In this document: positions 35,868 to 45,066 of the stretch, piece after piece
How the letters are laid out: the number at the start of each line of letters is the position of its first letter
How positions within the stretch are numbered: the first letter of the stretch is position 1
Notes under the pieces: model-generated
Told to the model about the DNA's origin: nothing
Databases searched by the model: none
What the model saw: only the letters and a program-made list of their open reading frames with translations
Assembly: GCF_900090205.1 (NCBI RefSeq)
Contig: NZ_LT607802.1
Span: 3,863,157-3,927,156 of the forward strand
Origin: Vogesella sp. LIG4
Lineage (GTDB): Bacteria; Pseudomonadota; Gammaproteobacteria; Burkholderiales; Chromobacteriaceae
Direction: 5' to 3'
Length of the DNA stretch: 64,000 bases
Translations under genes and position numbers: made by a program

Positions 35868-37361
35868 TCAGTCAAGCTTGATCCAGGTGGTTTTCAGCTC
35901 GCAATACTGGTCATGGGCATAGACAGATTTGTCGCGGCCGCCAAAACCGGATTGTTTGAAGCCGCCAAACGGGGTGGTCAGATCGCCTTCGCCAAAACAG
36001 TTGACGGTTACCGTACCGGCCCGAATGCGCGCCGCTACCTTGTGCGCATTATTGACATTGTCGGTCCACAGCGATGCGGCCAACCCGTAGCAGGAGTCGT
36101 TGGCAATCCGGATGGCCTCTTCGACATCGCTGTATTCGATGATCGCCAGCACCGGCCCGAAGATTTCTTCGCGGGCAATGTCCATTTGCGGCGTCACGTT
36201 ATCGAAGATGGTGGGCTCGACAAACCAGCCGCCGGTCTCCACCAGTACCGCCTTGCCACCGCACACCAGGTTTGCGCCCTCGCTCCTGGCTTTCTCGATA
36301 TGGCCGAGCACTTTTTCGTAATGCCGCTGCTCGATCAGAGCACCGATCTTCACTGCCGGGTCCAGCGGGTCGCCCGTCTTCCAGCCCGCCAGCACGGCCA
36401 GCATCTTGTCCAGCAGCGCTGCCTTCATGCTGGACGGCACCAGCATGCGCGAGCCGGCGCTGCAGTTTTCGCCCATGTTCCAGAAGGCGGCGGCCACGGC
36501 CTGCTCGGCAACGGTATCCAGATTGGCCACGTCCGGCAGCACCAGCTGCGGGTTTTTGCCGCCACACTCCAGCACCACGCGCTTGAGATTGGTATCTGCA
36601 GAGTAGTGCAGGAAGCGTTTGCCGGTGTCGGTGGAGCCGGTGAATGCCACCAGGTCCACATCCGGGTGGCAGCCGATAGCCTGGCCGGCACCCTGGCCAA
36701 AGCCGGTAACCACGCTGAACACACCCGCCGGCACCCCGGCCTGCAGTGCCAGATCGGCAATGCGCAGCGTGGACAGCGAGGTCTGTGCCGCCGGTTTCAC
36801 CACCACGCTATTGCCCACGGACAGCGCCGGGCCAAGCTTCCATGCCAGCATCAGCGCCGGGAAGTTCCACGGCAGCACCGCGCCCACCACGCCGATAGGC
36901 TCGCGGGTGATCATGCTCACCACGTTGGCGCCCGACGGCGACAAGGCGTCGTAGCGCTTGTCGGTCACTTCGGCGTGCCAGCGGATGCATGCGGCCGACT
37001 CGGGGATATCCAGCCCCAGGCATTCGCTGATCGGCTTGCCGGCCTCCAGCGCCTCGATCAGCGACAGCTCGTCGGCGTGTTCCTCGATCAGCTGGGCCAG
37101 GCGGGTCAGCACTGCCTTGCGGTGTGCCGGCGCGGCTTTGGACCAGACGCCGGATTCGAATGCCTCGCGCGCGGCGGCGACGGCGCGATCAACATCCCTG
37201 GCATCGCAGCGTGCCACCTCGGCCAGCGGCGCCCCGGTGGCGGGGTTCAGTGTCTGGAAGGTCTCGCTGGATGCCGCAGCACAGCGCTGGCCGGCAATGA
37301 AGGCGCGGCCGTCCAGCTGCAGGGATTTTGCTTTTTGTTGCCATTCCTGATGCGTTGTCAT
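35868..37361 (-). CDS. NAD(P)-dependent aldehyde dehydrogenase (PuuC-like)
   Basis: The 497-residue product is a full aldehyde dehydrogenase: GAVLPWNFPALMLAWK, FTGSTDTGK cofactor motif, LECGGKNP with catalytic Glu, and GENCSAGSR with catalytic Cys. C-terminal FGGFKQSGFGGRDKS is typical of PuuC and related gamma-aminobutyraldehyde dehydrogenases. The start follows GAGGAATAG. It is the last gene of a coupled run with a FAD oxidase and a DHDPS-family lyase, and probably oxidises the semialdehyde made by those enzymes. Confidence 0.85.
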   Translation of the reverse strand: MTTHQEWQQKAKSLQLDGRAFIAGQRCAAASSETFQTLNPATGAPLAEVARCDARDVDRAVAAAREAFESGVWSKAAPAHRKAVLTRLAQLIEEHADELSLIEALEAGKPISECLGLDIPESAACIRWHAEVTDKRYDALSPSGANVVSMITREPIGVVGAVLPWNFPALMLAWKLGPALSVGNSVVVKPAAQTSLSTLRIADLALQAGVPAGVFSVVTGFGQGAGQAIGCHPDVDLVAFTGSTDTGKRFLHYSADTNLKRVVLECGGKNPQLVLPDVANLDTVAEQAVAAAFWNMGENCSAGSRMLVPSSMKAALLDKMLAVLAGWKTGDPLDPAVKIGALIEQRHYEKVLGHIEKARSEGANLVCGGKAVLVETGGWFVEPTIFDNVTPQMDIAREEIFGPVLAIIEYSDVEEAIRIANDSCYGLAASLWTDNVNNAHKVAARIRAGTVTVNCFGEGDLTTPFGGFKQSGFGGRDKSVYAHDQYCELKTTWIKLD

Positions 37362-37378
37362 GCTCTATTCCTCACAAA

Positions 37379-38710
37379 TTAAAGTTCGGCGCCGGCCGAA
37401 AACTCCTTGGCCCATATCGCTGCGGAGACGGCGATATCGACAAGTGGTCGTACTGGAAGCACCCGCGGGCGCGGCTGATTGAGTACCTGCTGTACCAGCT
37501 CGCTGGCCTGGCCGAGCGCATATTCGGCAATGAGCTTGCCGGAGGCCGAGCCGCGGCTGAGGCCAAGGCCGTTACAGCCGATGGCTTCATAGATGCCGTC
37601 CTCCTTTTCGCCGAACAGCACGCCGTTATTGGCGGAAAGGCACAGCGCGCCACCCCAGGTGTATTCCAGCGCTACGTCCTTCAGCATGGGGAAGCGCCGG
37701 TCGAAGGAGCGCTGGTGCAGGCTTTTCGCCTTGGCCAGATCAGCCGCAGACACTTCGACGTTTGGCCGGAACACAAAATGGTTGCGCACACAGATGCGGT
37801 TCGAACTCAGCCGTCGCACCGTCGTCCCCATCGGGTCGGCAGGAATCAGCGCCCACGACTGCTGCCCGCCCAGGCGGGTTATCTCCGCCGGGCTCATCTC
37901 GCGGCTCATGGAGGCAAAGGTGTACACCGGCAGCAAGCCATTCGGGTGCATGCCGAACCGGGCGGCATACGAGTTGGTGCACAGGATCACCCGCCGGGCT
38001 GTCAGGCTGCCGCCATCGAAGCGCAGCACTTTCGCACTGCCCTGCTGCTCGATGCCCTTCACCGCGCTGAGTTCGAACACCGTCACGTTGGCAGGCATGG
38101 TCGCCGCCAGCCCGCGCATCAGCGCGGCAGGCTGCACCGTGCTGCAGCCGGGTGTGAACACTGCGCTGCGGTAAAAACCGCTGCCGGTTACCCTGCTGAT
38201 AGCGGCTTCGTCCAGCCATTCAAACGGCTCGCCGATCCGCGCCAGGCCATCGGCAAAATGGCTGAGCGCAGCCTTGCCCTTGTTGTTTACCGCGGCATGG
38301 AATTTGCCGTCGTCGCGCCAGTCGCAATCGATGGCGTGCTGGCGCACCGCCTCGCGCACGTAGTCGATGCCATGCCGCTGCAAGCGCACATCGGCCTTGT
38401 CGGCTTCCACGCTGCGCGAATAGCTTTCGCTGCTGATGTCATGCGGCAGGTCGACAAAGAAACCGGAATTGCGTCCGGCCGTCGTGCGCCCGATACGGTC
38501 AGCTTCGACCAGGGCAATGGACGCCCCGGGAGCAAGCTCCGCCAGGCGTCTTGCCGCGCACAGCCCGGTGATGCCGCCACCTACCACCACCCAGTCGAAC
38601 CGGCTGTCCGATGTGACTTTGCGGGCGCTTGCAGGTGATGGCAGGCACTCCCACCACCCGTTCACACCATCCGGGGCGGGAAGCCGAACGAATTCCAGTT
38701 TCGATCCCAT
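37379..38710 (-). CDS. FAD-dependent amine oxidase/dehydrogenase (DAO family, PuuB-like)
   Basis: The 443-residue product has an FAD motif DWVVVGGGITGLCAARRLA (about residues 39-57), the GRTTAGRNSGFF segment typical of PuuB-type oxidases, and a C-terminal GCNGLGLSRGSASGKLIA. The family oxidises secondary or primary amines to imines and aldehydes. It lies 5 bases from the lyase gene upstream and 17 bases from the aldehyde dehydrogenase gene downstream, so the three enzymes probably act in sequence. No glutamylputrescine synthetase is present. Confidence 0.75.
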   Translation of the reverse strand: MGSKLEFVRLPAPDGVNGWWECLPSPASARKVTSDSRFDWVVVGGGITGLCAARRLAELAPGASIALVEADRIGRTTAGRNSGFFVDLPHDISSESYSRSVEADKADVRLQRHGIDYVREAVRQHAIDCDWRDDGKFHAAVNNKGKAALSHFADGLARIGEPFEWLDEAAISRVTGSGFYRSAVFTPGCSTVQPAALMRGLAATMPANVTVFELSAVKGIEQQGSAKVLRFDGGSLTARRVILCTNSYAARFGMHPNGLLPVYTFASMSREMSPAEITRLGGQQSWALIPADPMGTTVRRLSSNRICVRNHFVFRPNVEVSAADLAKAKSLHQRSFDRRFPMLKDVALEYTWGGALCLSANNGVLFGEKEDGIYEAIGCNGLGLSRGSASGKLIAEYALGQASELVQQVLNQPRPRVLPVRPLVDIAVSAAIWAKEFSAGAEL

Positions 38711-38715
38711 AGCCG

Positions 38716-39600
38716 TTACTCGTGACGAAGCAGCGGCTTGACCAGCTGCGCAAAGACGCTACGCTCTTCCTCGGTGAGCGTGCCCAGCGGCTCGCGGGCC
38801 ACGCCGACCGGCATGCCGGCCAGCTCGCAGCCATAGCGCACGTGCTGGATGAACTTGCCGCTGCGCTCCAGCAGCTCCAGGATGGGCAGCAACTGCGCCA
38901 TCAGGCGGCGGCCGGTTTCGAAGTCGCCACGCTTGACGCAGGCATCGAACAGCTCGGTGTGTGCCTCCGGCAGGAAGTTGGAGGCACCGGCTACCCAGCT
39001 CCTGGCGCCCCAGACAAAGAATTCCAGCGCCTGGTCGTCCATGCCGCAGCTCAGCACCAGCTTGTTAGCGAAGTGAGTAGCGAGATGATGCAGATGGGAA
39101 ACATCGCCGGTGCTTTCCTTCATGGCGATGAAGTTCGGGCGCTCCAGTACCACTTCCAGCACCTGGTCGCTGATGGCGGTGCCAGTACGCGCCGGGAAGT
39201 TGTACAGCATGATCGGCATATCCAGGCTGTCATCCACCTTCAGCAGATGCTGCAGCAGCTCTTCCTGCGTCGGCTGCGCGTAGTACGGCGCAGCCACCAG
39301 CAGCGCCGAAAACCCGGCGCGCTTGGCTTCCCAGCCCAGGCGGATCACTTCCTGCGTGGTGGTCGCGTTGATGCCGGCGGTCAGGTAGGTTTTACCGCCC
39401 ACGGCGCTGGCCACGGAGTTGAAAGTCTGTACCCGCTCGTCGAAACTCAGCGCGTAGTATTCGCCGGTGGTACCGCCCACACCCAGGCCGGCCACTTTTC
39501 CTGCCAGGTTGGCCGCATGCTTGCCCAGCAGATCATGGTTGATTCCACCGTCGGTATTGAACGGGGTAACCAGCGGCGTATGCACTCCTTGAAAACTCAT
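38716..39600 (-). CDS. DHDPS/N-acetylneuraminate lyase superfamily protein
   Basis: The 294-residue product has GVGGTTGEYYALS (Thr-Thr pair), the catalytic Tyr in MLYNFPARTG and the Schiff-base Lys in IAMKESTGD. It is not necessarily DapA: biosynthetic dapA is rarely next to amine-oxidising genes, and this superfamily also includes the deaminase of hydroxyproline breakdown and keto-acid aldolases. The start at 39600 follows AAGGAGAAA. Grouping with a FAD oxidase and an aldehyde dehydrogenase resembles the hydroxyproline catabolic set (dehydrogenase, deaminase, semialdehyde dehydrogenase). Confidence 0.75.
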   Translation of the reverse strand: MSFQGVHTPLVTPFNTDGGINHDLLGKHAANLAGKVAGLGVGGTTGEYYALSFDERVQTFNSVASAVGGKTYLTAGINATTTQEVIRLGWEAKRAGFSALLVAAPYYAQPTQEELLQHLLKVDDSLDMPIMLYNFPARTGTAISDQVLEVVLERPNFIAMKESTGDVSHLHHLATHFANKLVLSCGMDDQALEFFVWGARSWVAGASNFLPEAHTELFDACVKRGDFETGRRLMAQLLPILELLERSGKFIQHVRYGCELAGMPVGVAREPLGTLTEEERSVFAQLVKPLLRHE

Positions 39601-39780
39601 CGCATTTCTCCTTAACAAGAAAAGAGTAATAAAACACCGGTTTTACTACTATCCAGAACCAGGCCTGATTTAACAATCAAAGGCAAAAACATCCCCGGCA
39701 AGGTGATTAATCGACCTTGCCCGTTAATATCAGCAGCGGAACCCGATAATTTACACAGGGCTACGTCGGATAAAATTTAT

Positions 39781-41076
39781 TCAGATGTAGGAATCAGAAT
39801 GCGGATAAAAGGGAAATTGACTGCATAAATCCCTTACCCGGCTGCGTACCGCTCGCTCCACCTGTTCGTCGCCGCCAGGTTCGCGCTCCAGTGCAGCCAG
39901 CACTTCCAGAATCATGTCGCCAATTTCCTTGAATTGGGTATTACCGAAACCACGGCTGGTGCCCGCCGGCGTACCCAGGCGGATGCCGGAAGTAACAGTC
40001 GGGTTTTCCGTATCGAACGGAATGCCGTTCTTGTTGCAGGTAATGCCGGCCCGTTCCAGCGCCTGTTCTGCCTGGGCGCCAGTCAGGCCCTTGTTGCGCA
40101 GATCGACCAGCAGCAGGTGGTTATCGGTGCCGCCGGTCAGCAGCTTCAGCCCGCCCGCCTGCAACACCTCGCCAAGCACCCGGGCATTGCTCAGCACCTG
40201 CTCGATATAAGTGGTGAATTCCGGCCGCAGCGCTTCGCCAAAGGCCACCGCCTTGCCGGCGATGGCATGCATCAGCGGCCCGCCTTGCAGGCCGGGAAAT
40301 ACCGCCGCATTGATTTTCCGGGCAATGTCGGCCCTGTTGCTGACAATGAATCCGCCCCGCGGCCCGCGCAGTGTCTTGTGCGTGGTGGAGGTGACAACAT
40401 CGGCATAGGGCAGCGGATTCTGGTGTTTGCCGGCAGCGACAATGCCGGCAATGTGCGCCATGTCCACCATCAGCATGGCGCCAACGCTATCGGCAATATC
40501 GCGGAAGGCGGCAAAATCCAGCGCCCGCGGGTAGGCGGAATAACCGGCAATGATCAGCCGGGGGCGGTGCTGTTCCGCCAGTTGCCGGATACGGTCGTAG
40601 TCGATCAGATGATCATCCGGGCTCACGCCGTACTGCACGGCATTGAACCACTTGCCGGACAGGGCCGGACTGGCGCCATGGGTAAGGTGGCCGCCGGCAT
40701 CCAGCGACATGCCCAGCACGGTGTCGCCCGGCTGCAGCAGCGCCAGCATCACCGCGCCATTCGCCTGGGCGCCGGAGTGCGGCTGGACGTTGGCGAACTC
40801 GGCGTCGAACAAGGCTCTTACCCGATCAATGGCCAGCGCTTCTATGCGGTCCACATGTTCACAACCGCCGTAGTAGCGTTTTGCCGGGTAGCCTTCCGCG
40901 TACTTGTTGGTCAGCACGCTACCCTGCGCTTCCAGCACCGCGGCAGAGACGATATTTTCCGAGGCAATCAGCTCCACCTGGGTTTGCTGCCGGCGCAACT
41001 CCAGCGCAATCTCCGAGGCGATGACTGGGTCACGGCTCATGAGGGCTTCGGAAAAAAAGCGTGAGGTCTCGTTCAC
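39781..41076 (-). CDS. glyA: Serine hydroxymethyltransferase
   Basis: The 431-residue product has [21 protein letters not shown], the PLP lysine in [13 protein letters not shown], and [10 protein letters not shown], all diagnostic of SHMT. It interconverts glycine plus methylene-tetrahydrofolate and serine. The start is GTG at 41076 with GGAG upstream. Its position between proX and a catabolic module, rather than in a housekeeping setting, suggests a pathway copy that turns glycine and the C1 unit from sarcosine into serine. Confidence 0.9.
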   Translation of the reverse strand: MNETSRFFSEALMSRDPVIASEIALELRRQQTQVELIASENIVSAAVLEAQGSVLTNKYAEGYPAKRYYGGCEHVDRIEALAIDRVRALFDAEFANVQPHSGAQANGAVMLALLQPGDTVLGMSLDAGGHLTHGASPALSGKWFNAVQYGVSPDDHLIDYDRIRQLAEQHRPRLIIAGYSAYPRALDFAAFRDIADSVGAMLMVDMAHIAGIVAAGKHQNPLPYADVVTSTTHKTLRGPRGGFIVSNRADIARKINAAVFPGLQGGPLMHAIAGKAVAFGEALRPEFTTYIEQVLSNARVLGEVLQAGGLKLLTGGTDNHLLLVDLRNKGLTGAQAEQALERAGITCNKNGIPFDTENPTVTSGIRLGTPAGTSRGFGNTQFKEIGDMILEVLAALEREPGGDEQVERAVRSRVRDLCSQFPFYPHSDSYI

Positions 41077-41227
41077 GGCGATACTCCGGCAATATTCGTT
41101 TCAAGCCGGGCCGGCAAGCCCGCTTGCAACATCGATATTCATTACATGCATCTGCTGCACTGCATTGCGCCACGCTTCAGGCGGTGCTCTCCGTGCCTTC
41201 TTGCCGCACGAAGAGCACCTGCCTGGT

Positions 41228-42109
41228 TTATTGCTGCAGCCAGGCCTTCAGTTTTTCCGGGTGGGCATCAACAAACTTCTTCGCCGCAGTGGCGTAGTCA
41301 TTGGTGCTGTTGCCTTCCAGCTCGATGGCCTCGACATCCGCCAGGGTCAGCTTGAAGTTCTTCATGAAGGTATGCGCACGCGGGAATTTGCCGCCGAACT
41401 GCTTCGAGGCGAAGGCGTGGATCAGCTCCTCACCACCCAGAGTGCCTTTCGGGTCCTTGAGGTAGCGCATCTTCCACTTCTGGAACAGCCAGTGCGGGCT
41501 CCATACCGTGGCCACGATCCACTGCTTGGACTGGTAGGCACGCGATACCCCCGACAACATGCCGGCCTCGCTGGAAGACTGCAGGCTGTAGCCGTTCAGG
41601 TTGTAGGCCTTGAGCGTCTTCTCCGAGGCCAGCATCAGGCCGCCGCCCGGCTCGATACCCTGCACGATGCTGTTCAGCTTGCTTTTCACTTCCGGCTTTT
41701 CCAGGTCGGCAATGGAAGACACCTCGGACTCGGGCACATAAGCCGGCACTACCCAGCCATTCTTGCCGCCGGTGTAGATGATCCCGACGTCTTCCATATC
41801 GTTTTTGTACTTCGCCACGTAGGCACCATGGGTAACCGGCAGCCAGCCACCCACCATGATGTCCAGGTCACCACGCGCCACGCCCTGGTACTGGATGCCA
41901 ATGGCCGCCTGCACAAACTGCACCGGCTGCTTGAGGTTGGTTTCCATCACGTACTTGGCCACATTGGCTACCGCCAATACGTCTGCCCAGTTGGTTACTG
42001 CCATTTTCACCGGCTCGGCCGGTGCGGCTGCGGCAGTACCCGCACTCACACCCACAATCATCGATACTGCCAACTTGCCCAGAAGCGATTTAAGCGAACT
42101 GTTATTCAC
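41228..42109 (-). CDS. proX: Glycine betaine/quaternary amine ABC transporter substrate-binding protein (ProX/OpuAC-like)
   Basis: The 293-residue product starts at GTG 42109 after AAGGAGAA and has a signal peptide (LAVSMIVGVSAGTAAAA). The mature protein has MAVTNWADVLAVANV, GGWLPVTHGAYV, and SPHWLFQKWKMRYL, with the Trp residues expected for an aromatic cage binding trimethylammonium groups. It follows proW and proV on the same strand. The actual ligand (glycine betaine, proline betaine or carnitine) is inferred from context. Confidence 0.85.
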   Translation of the reverse strand: MNNSSLKSLLGKLAVSMIVGVSAGTAAAAPAEPVKMAVTNWADVLAVANVAKYVMETNLKQPVQFVQAAIGIQYQGVARGDLDIMVGGWLPVTHGAYVAKYKNDMEDVGIIYTGGKNGWVVPAYVPESEVSSIADLEKPEVKSKLNSIVQGIEPGGGLMLASEKTLKAYNLNGYSLQSSSEAGMLSGVSRAYQSKQWIVATVWSPHWLFQKWKMRYLKDPKGTLGGEELIHAFASKQFGGKFPRAHTFMKNFKLTLADVEAIELEGNSTNDYATAAKKFVDAHPEKLKAWLQQ

Positions 42110-42257
42110 GTGGTTCTCCTTTGTTACTGCGGAAATTTTGAATATCACGGCATTTTTATTTGCCGGTTTTTACTGCTCACTCCACCACCACTGACGGTAA
42201 AACATGCCTGCTAAGCACCTGAAACCGCCAATACCAACTTATATCCGCTACTGCCAT

Positions 42258-43142
42258 TCAAGCCTGCGGCTTGGCACCCGCAGCGGGTTTGGCAGCCTGT
42301 ACGACCCGCTTCTTGGACTTCTTGGCTTTCATGCCGAAGCTTTCGGTCAGGCGATCCAGCACGATAGCCAGCAGCACCACACCCAGGCCGCCTTCAAAAC
42401 CGATGCCGATATCCAGGCGTTGAATACCGCTCAATACATATTCGCCCAGGCCACCGGCGCCAATCATCGAGGCCACCACCACCATGGAAAGCGCCATCAT
42501 GATGGTCTGGTTGACGCCGGCCATGATCGAAGGCAGCGCATTGGGCAGCTGGATTTTCCACAGCAGCTGCGCATCGGTACTGCCAAACGAACGCCCTGCT
42601 TCCAGCAGCTCCTCACGCACCTGGCGGATGCCCAGATTGGTCAGGCGCACCACCGGCGGCATGGAAAACACGATGGTGGCAATAACCGCCGGCACCCGGC
42701 CCAGGCCAAACAGAATCACCGCCGGAATCAGGTAGACGAACGCAGGCATGGTCTGCATGAAGTCCAGCAAGGAGCGCAGCACCACCTCGACCCGGTTGTT
42801 TCTGGCGCCCCAGATACCCAGCGGCACGCCCAATACCAGGCTGAATACCGTGGCCGCTATCACCAGTGCCAGGGTCGATACGGTCTGCGACCACAAACCC
42901 ATGTACTGGATGGCTTCCAGCGCTACCCCGACGAAAATGGCGAAGAAAATACCGCGCCGCCACAGGGATACCGCCACCAGGAAAACCAGCATGGCGAGGA
43001 ATGGCACGGCGGCCAGGCCGTCTTCCAGCAGTTTGACCACCGCGCCCAGACCGGCCGAGAACGCATCAAAACCACCGCGAAAGTGCAGGAACAGATAATT
43101 GACCGTGCCTTCCGCAAACTTGCCGATAAATGAAGAGTTCAT
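42258..43142 (-). CDS. proW: Quaternary amine ABC transporter permease
   Basis: The 294-residue product has six or more membrane segments and the permease loop EELLEAGRSFGSTDAQLLWKIQLPNALPSIMAG (EAA motif). It overlaps the end of proV (ATGA) and precedes proX. Its Ala/Pro/Lys-rich tail is unusual but typical of a cytoplasmic extension. Confidence 0.9.
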   Translation of the reverse strand: MNSSFIGKFAEGTVNYLFLHFRGGFDAFSAGLGAVVKLLEDGLAAVPFLAMLVFLVAVSLWRRGIFFAIFVGVALEAIQYMGLWSQTVSTLALVIAATVFSLVLGVPLGIWGARNNRVEVVLRSLLDFMQTMPAFVYLIPAVILFGLGRVPAVIATIVFSMPPVVRLTNLGIRQVREELLEAGRSFGSTDAQLLWKIQLPNALPSIMAGVNQTIMMALSMVVVASMIGAGGLGEYVLSGIQRLDIGIGFEGGLGVVLLAIVLDRLTESFGMKAKKSKKRVVQAAKPAAGAKPQA

Positions 43143-44413
43143 ACGCCCCTCCGTTCAATTACCTGTTTGAGTATCGTCCGGCAGGAAACCACGCCGACAA
43201 AATTACCGGCGGCATCGGTTACCGGAACATCGTGTTCCTGATTCAGTGAAATGCCTGCCAGCTGGTGCAAATCGGCATCGAGTGTTACAGCTTCGATATT
43301 GCGCAGGAAAGCATCGCGAATCGGGTTGCGGCCGGTTTTATGCAGGGTTTCCGCGGTAACACAGCCTTGATAACGCCCGCTTTTATCGCAGACATAACCA
43401 CAGTCGGCGCCGCTTTCGATGAGCTGATTAAGAAACTGCTCTGCCGGCGCGTCGACATCACAGGAAAGCAGGCTTCTGTCGACCTTGGTCAACATGCTGG
43501 ATGCTTTCAGGAAGCGGGAAATATCGACATTGCGGAAGAAGTCACGGACATAATCGTCGGCCGGGGAATGAATCAGCTCCGCCGGGGTGCCAACCTGAAT
43601 CAGGCAGCCATCCTTCATGATGCCGATGCGGCCACCGATCTTGATTGCCTCTTCAATATCGTGGGAAATAAAGACGATGGTGCGCTGCTCTTCCTTTTGC
43701 AGGCGCAGCAGTTCGTTCTGCATTTCAGAGCGGATCAGCGGGTCCAGTGCGGAAAACGCCTCGTCCATCAGCAGCACCGACGGGTTCACCGCCAGCGCCC
43801 GCGCCAGACCAACCCGCTGCTGCATGCCGCCGGAAAGCTCGCTTGGCAGCAGCTTTTCATACTTGCCCAGCCCCACCCGGTTCAATGCCGCCCGGGCAAT
43901 CTCGTAGCGTTCCGCTTTTTTCAGCCCCGCCACTTCCAGGCCGTAGGCGATGTTGTCGATTACCGTGCGGTTTGGCAGCAGGGCAAACGACTGGAACACC
44001 ATGGACATTTTCTTGCGGCGGACTTCGCGCAATTCCGCAGTCGACATCGGCGCAATATCGCGGCCTTCCAGAATAACCTGTCCGGAAGTCGGCTCAATCA
44101 GGCGGTTGAGCAAGCGGACCAGTGTCGACTTACCCGAACCGGACAAGCCCATGATGACGAAGATCTCACCGGTTTTTACACTGAGGCTGACATCGTTTAC
44201 CGCTACCATATTGCCCGTTTGTTCGAAAACCTCATTGCGGCCAAGCCCCTGCTTCAGCAGCTCGGCAGCACGCTCGGGTTTTGGCCCGAAGATTTTCGAC
44301 AGGTTTTTGACCGTAAGAATATCGGCCCCCGAAGCCGCAACCGAGGGTGCGGCTTTCTCTATTGCCCCCGGGCGGACTAGCTCGCCCGGTGCAAATGTCA
44401 GGTTTGGGGTCAT
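43139..44413 (-). CDS. proV: Quaternary amine ABC transporter ATP-binding protein with CBS domains
   Basis: The 424-residue product has Walker A GLSGSGKST (about residue 90), signature LSGGMQQR, Walker B VLLMDEAFSALDP, and two C-terminal CBS-like repeats (about 300-420) that in OpuA-type systems sense ionic strength. It is first in proV-proW-proX. A 75-bp segment 226-300 bases upstream is shared with the GbdR-like gene, hinting at betaine-dependent control instead of, or together with, osmotic control. Confidence 0.9.
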   Translation of the reverse strand: MTPNLTFAPGELVRPGAIEKAAPSVAASGADILTVKNLSKIFGPKPERAAELLKQGLGRNEVFEQTGNMVAVNDVSLSVKTGEIFVIMGLSGSGKSTLVRLLNRLIEPTSGQVILEGRDIAPMSTAELREVRRKKMSMVFQSFALLPNRTVIDNIAYGLEVAGLKKAERYEIARAALNRVGLGKYEKLLPSELSGGMQQRVGLARALAVNPSVLLMDEAFSALDPLIRSEMQNELLRLQKEEQRTIVFISHDIEEAIKIGGRIGIMKDGCLIQVGTPAELIHSPADDYVRDFFRNVDISRFLKASSMLTKVDRSLLSCDVDAPAEQFLNQLIESGADCGYVCDKSGRYQGCVTAETLHKTGRNPIRDAFLRNIEAVTLDADLHQLAGISLNQEHDVPVTDAAGNFVGVVSCRTILKQVIERRGV

Positions 44414-44638
44414 TCTTTCATCCCAGTTTGCAAGTTCAAGAAATTAAAGCCCGCAACAGATATCTCTCACGGCGCATTTACCTGGCACCGAAGTACTAAC
44501 CCTGTCAGGAAAACTGCCTGTCAGCATCGGCCCGGCTTTTGACACCCAAGTTGAAAGCAAATGTTGCAAGCAGCATTTACCGGCATGGGTTGGTGAACAT
44601 CGCATGTGGCGAAATCACCTTCGTCATCGGCTTGTAAT

Positions 44639-44713
44639 GCTTGACTGCAGCGTAGCAAGACTGTGCTTTGGCTCCAGTTACATTTCCTGCCACCTTTCGC
44701 CTACTTTTGGTAA
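44639..44713. repeat. 75-bp dispersed repeat, copy 2
   Basis: Near-identical to 31279-31353 (about 64 of the first 74 columns by eye). It ends in CTACTTTTGGTAAT and continues into GTAATGCATTAC. It is situated 226-300 bases upstream of the proV start. Confidence 0.7.
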
Positions 44714-44953
44714 TGCATTACGGGATTGTCAGGATTCGGGGGGCTTAACAGGCGTCGTTTCCCTGCTTGCGGACAAAATCAGCGCCTGCATTTATGCCAA
44801 CGGCAATGAATTGCCAGCCAAAATGCGGCATTTTCTCCACAAAGCAGGCAAAAAACATCGGTGATAGCGCAGCAGCCGGGCAGCAAAACCAGCCCAGGTG
44901 AGCGGTGTCGGAGGGGCATGCTGGCTGCTACGGCACAGCAGGCGTGTGATGGT

Positions 44954-44992
44954 GCAGGGTTGGCCGCAAGCTGCGCATGCGGCCAACCCTGC
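44954..44992. repeat. Inverted pair of uptake-like 10-mers
   Basis: GTTGGCCGCA at 44959-44968 and TGCGGCCAAC at 44978-44987 form a 15-bp perfect stem (44954-44968 with 44978-44992) with a 9-base loop. It lies directly beyond the terminator of the solute-binding protein gene, so it may reinforce termination. Confidence 0.75.
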
Positions 44993-45001
44993 GACAGATA
45001 C

Positions 45002-45031
45002 AAAAAAAGCCCGGGCCTTTGCAGCCCGGGC
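45002..45031 (-). terminator. Terminator of the solute-binding protein gene
   Basis: On the minus strand GCCCGGGC pairs with GCCCGGGC (45031-45024 with 45016-45009) around a 7-base loop, followed by seven T, 36 bases past the stop. Confidence 0.85.
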
Positions 45032-45066
45032 ATGTTCGCCGGTTCACTTCGTCGCCATGCGGCAGC

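Larger units (their letters stand above)
44414..45066. promoter_or_regulatory. proV upstream region with repeat copy 2, paired 10-mers and terminator
   Basis: This 653-base gap contains the proV promoter region, the second copy of the 75-bp repeat (44639-44713) with GGTAATGCATTACGG (palindrome GTAATGCATTAC), the inverted pair of uptake-like 10-mers (44954-44992), and the terminator (45002-45031) of the upstream solute-binding gene. No gene is seen. Confidence 0.5.

Noticed and set aside
44604..44864. 86-residue open frame in the proV upstream region
   Set aside because: It overlaps the 75-bp repeat, has no ribosome site and no recognisable features; regulatory DNA is more likely.
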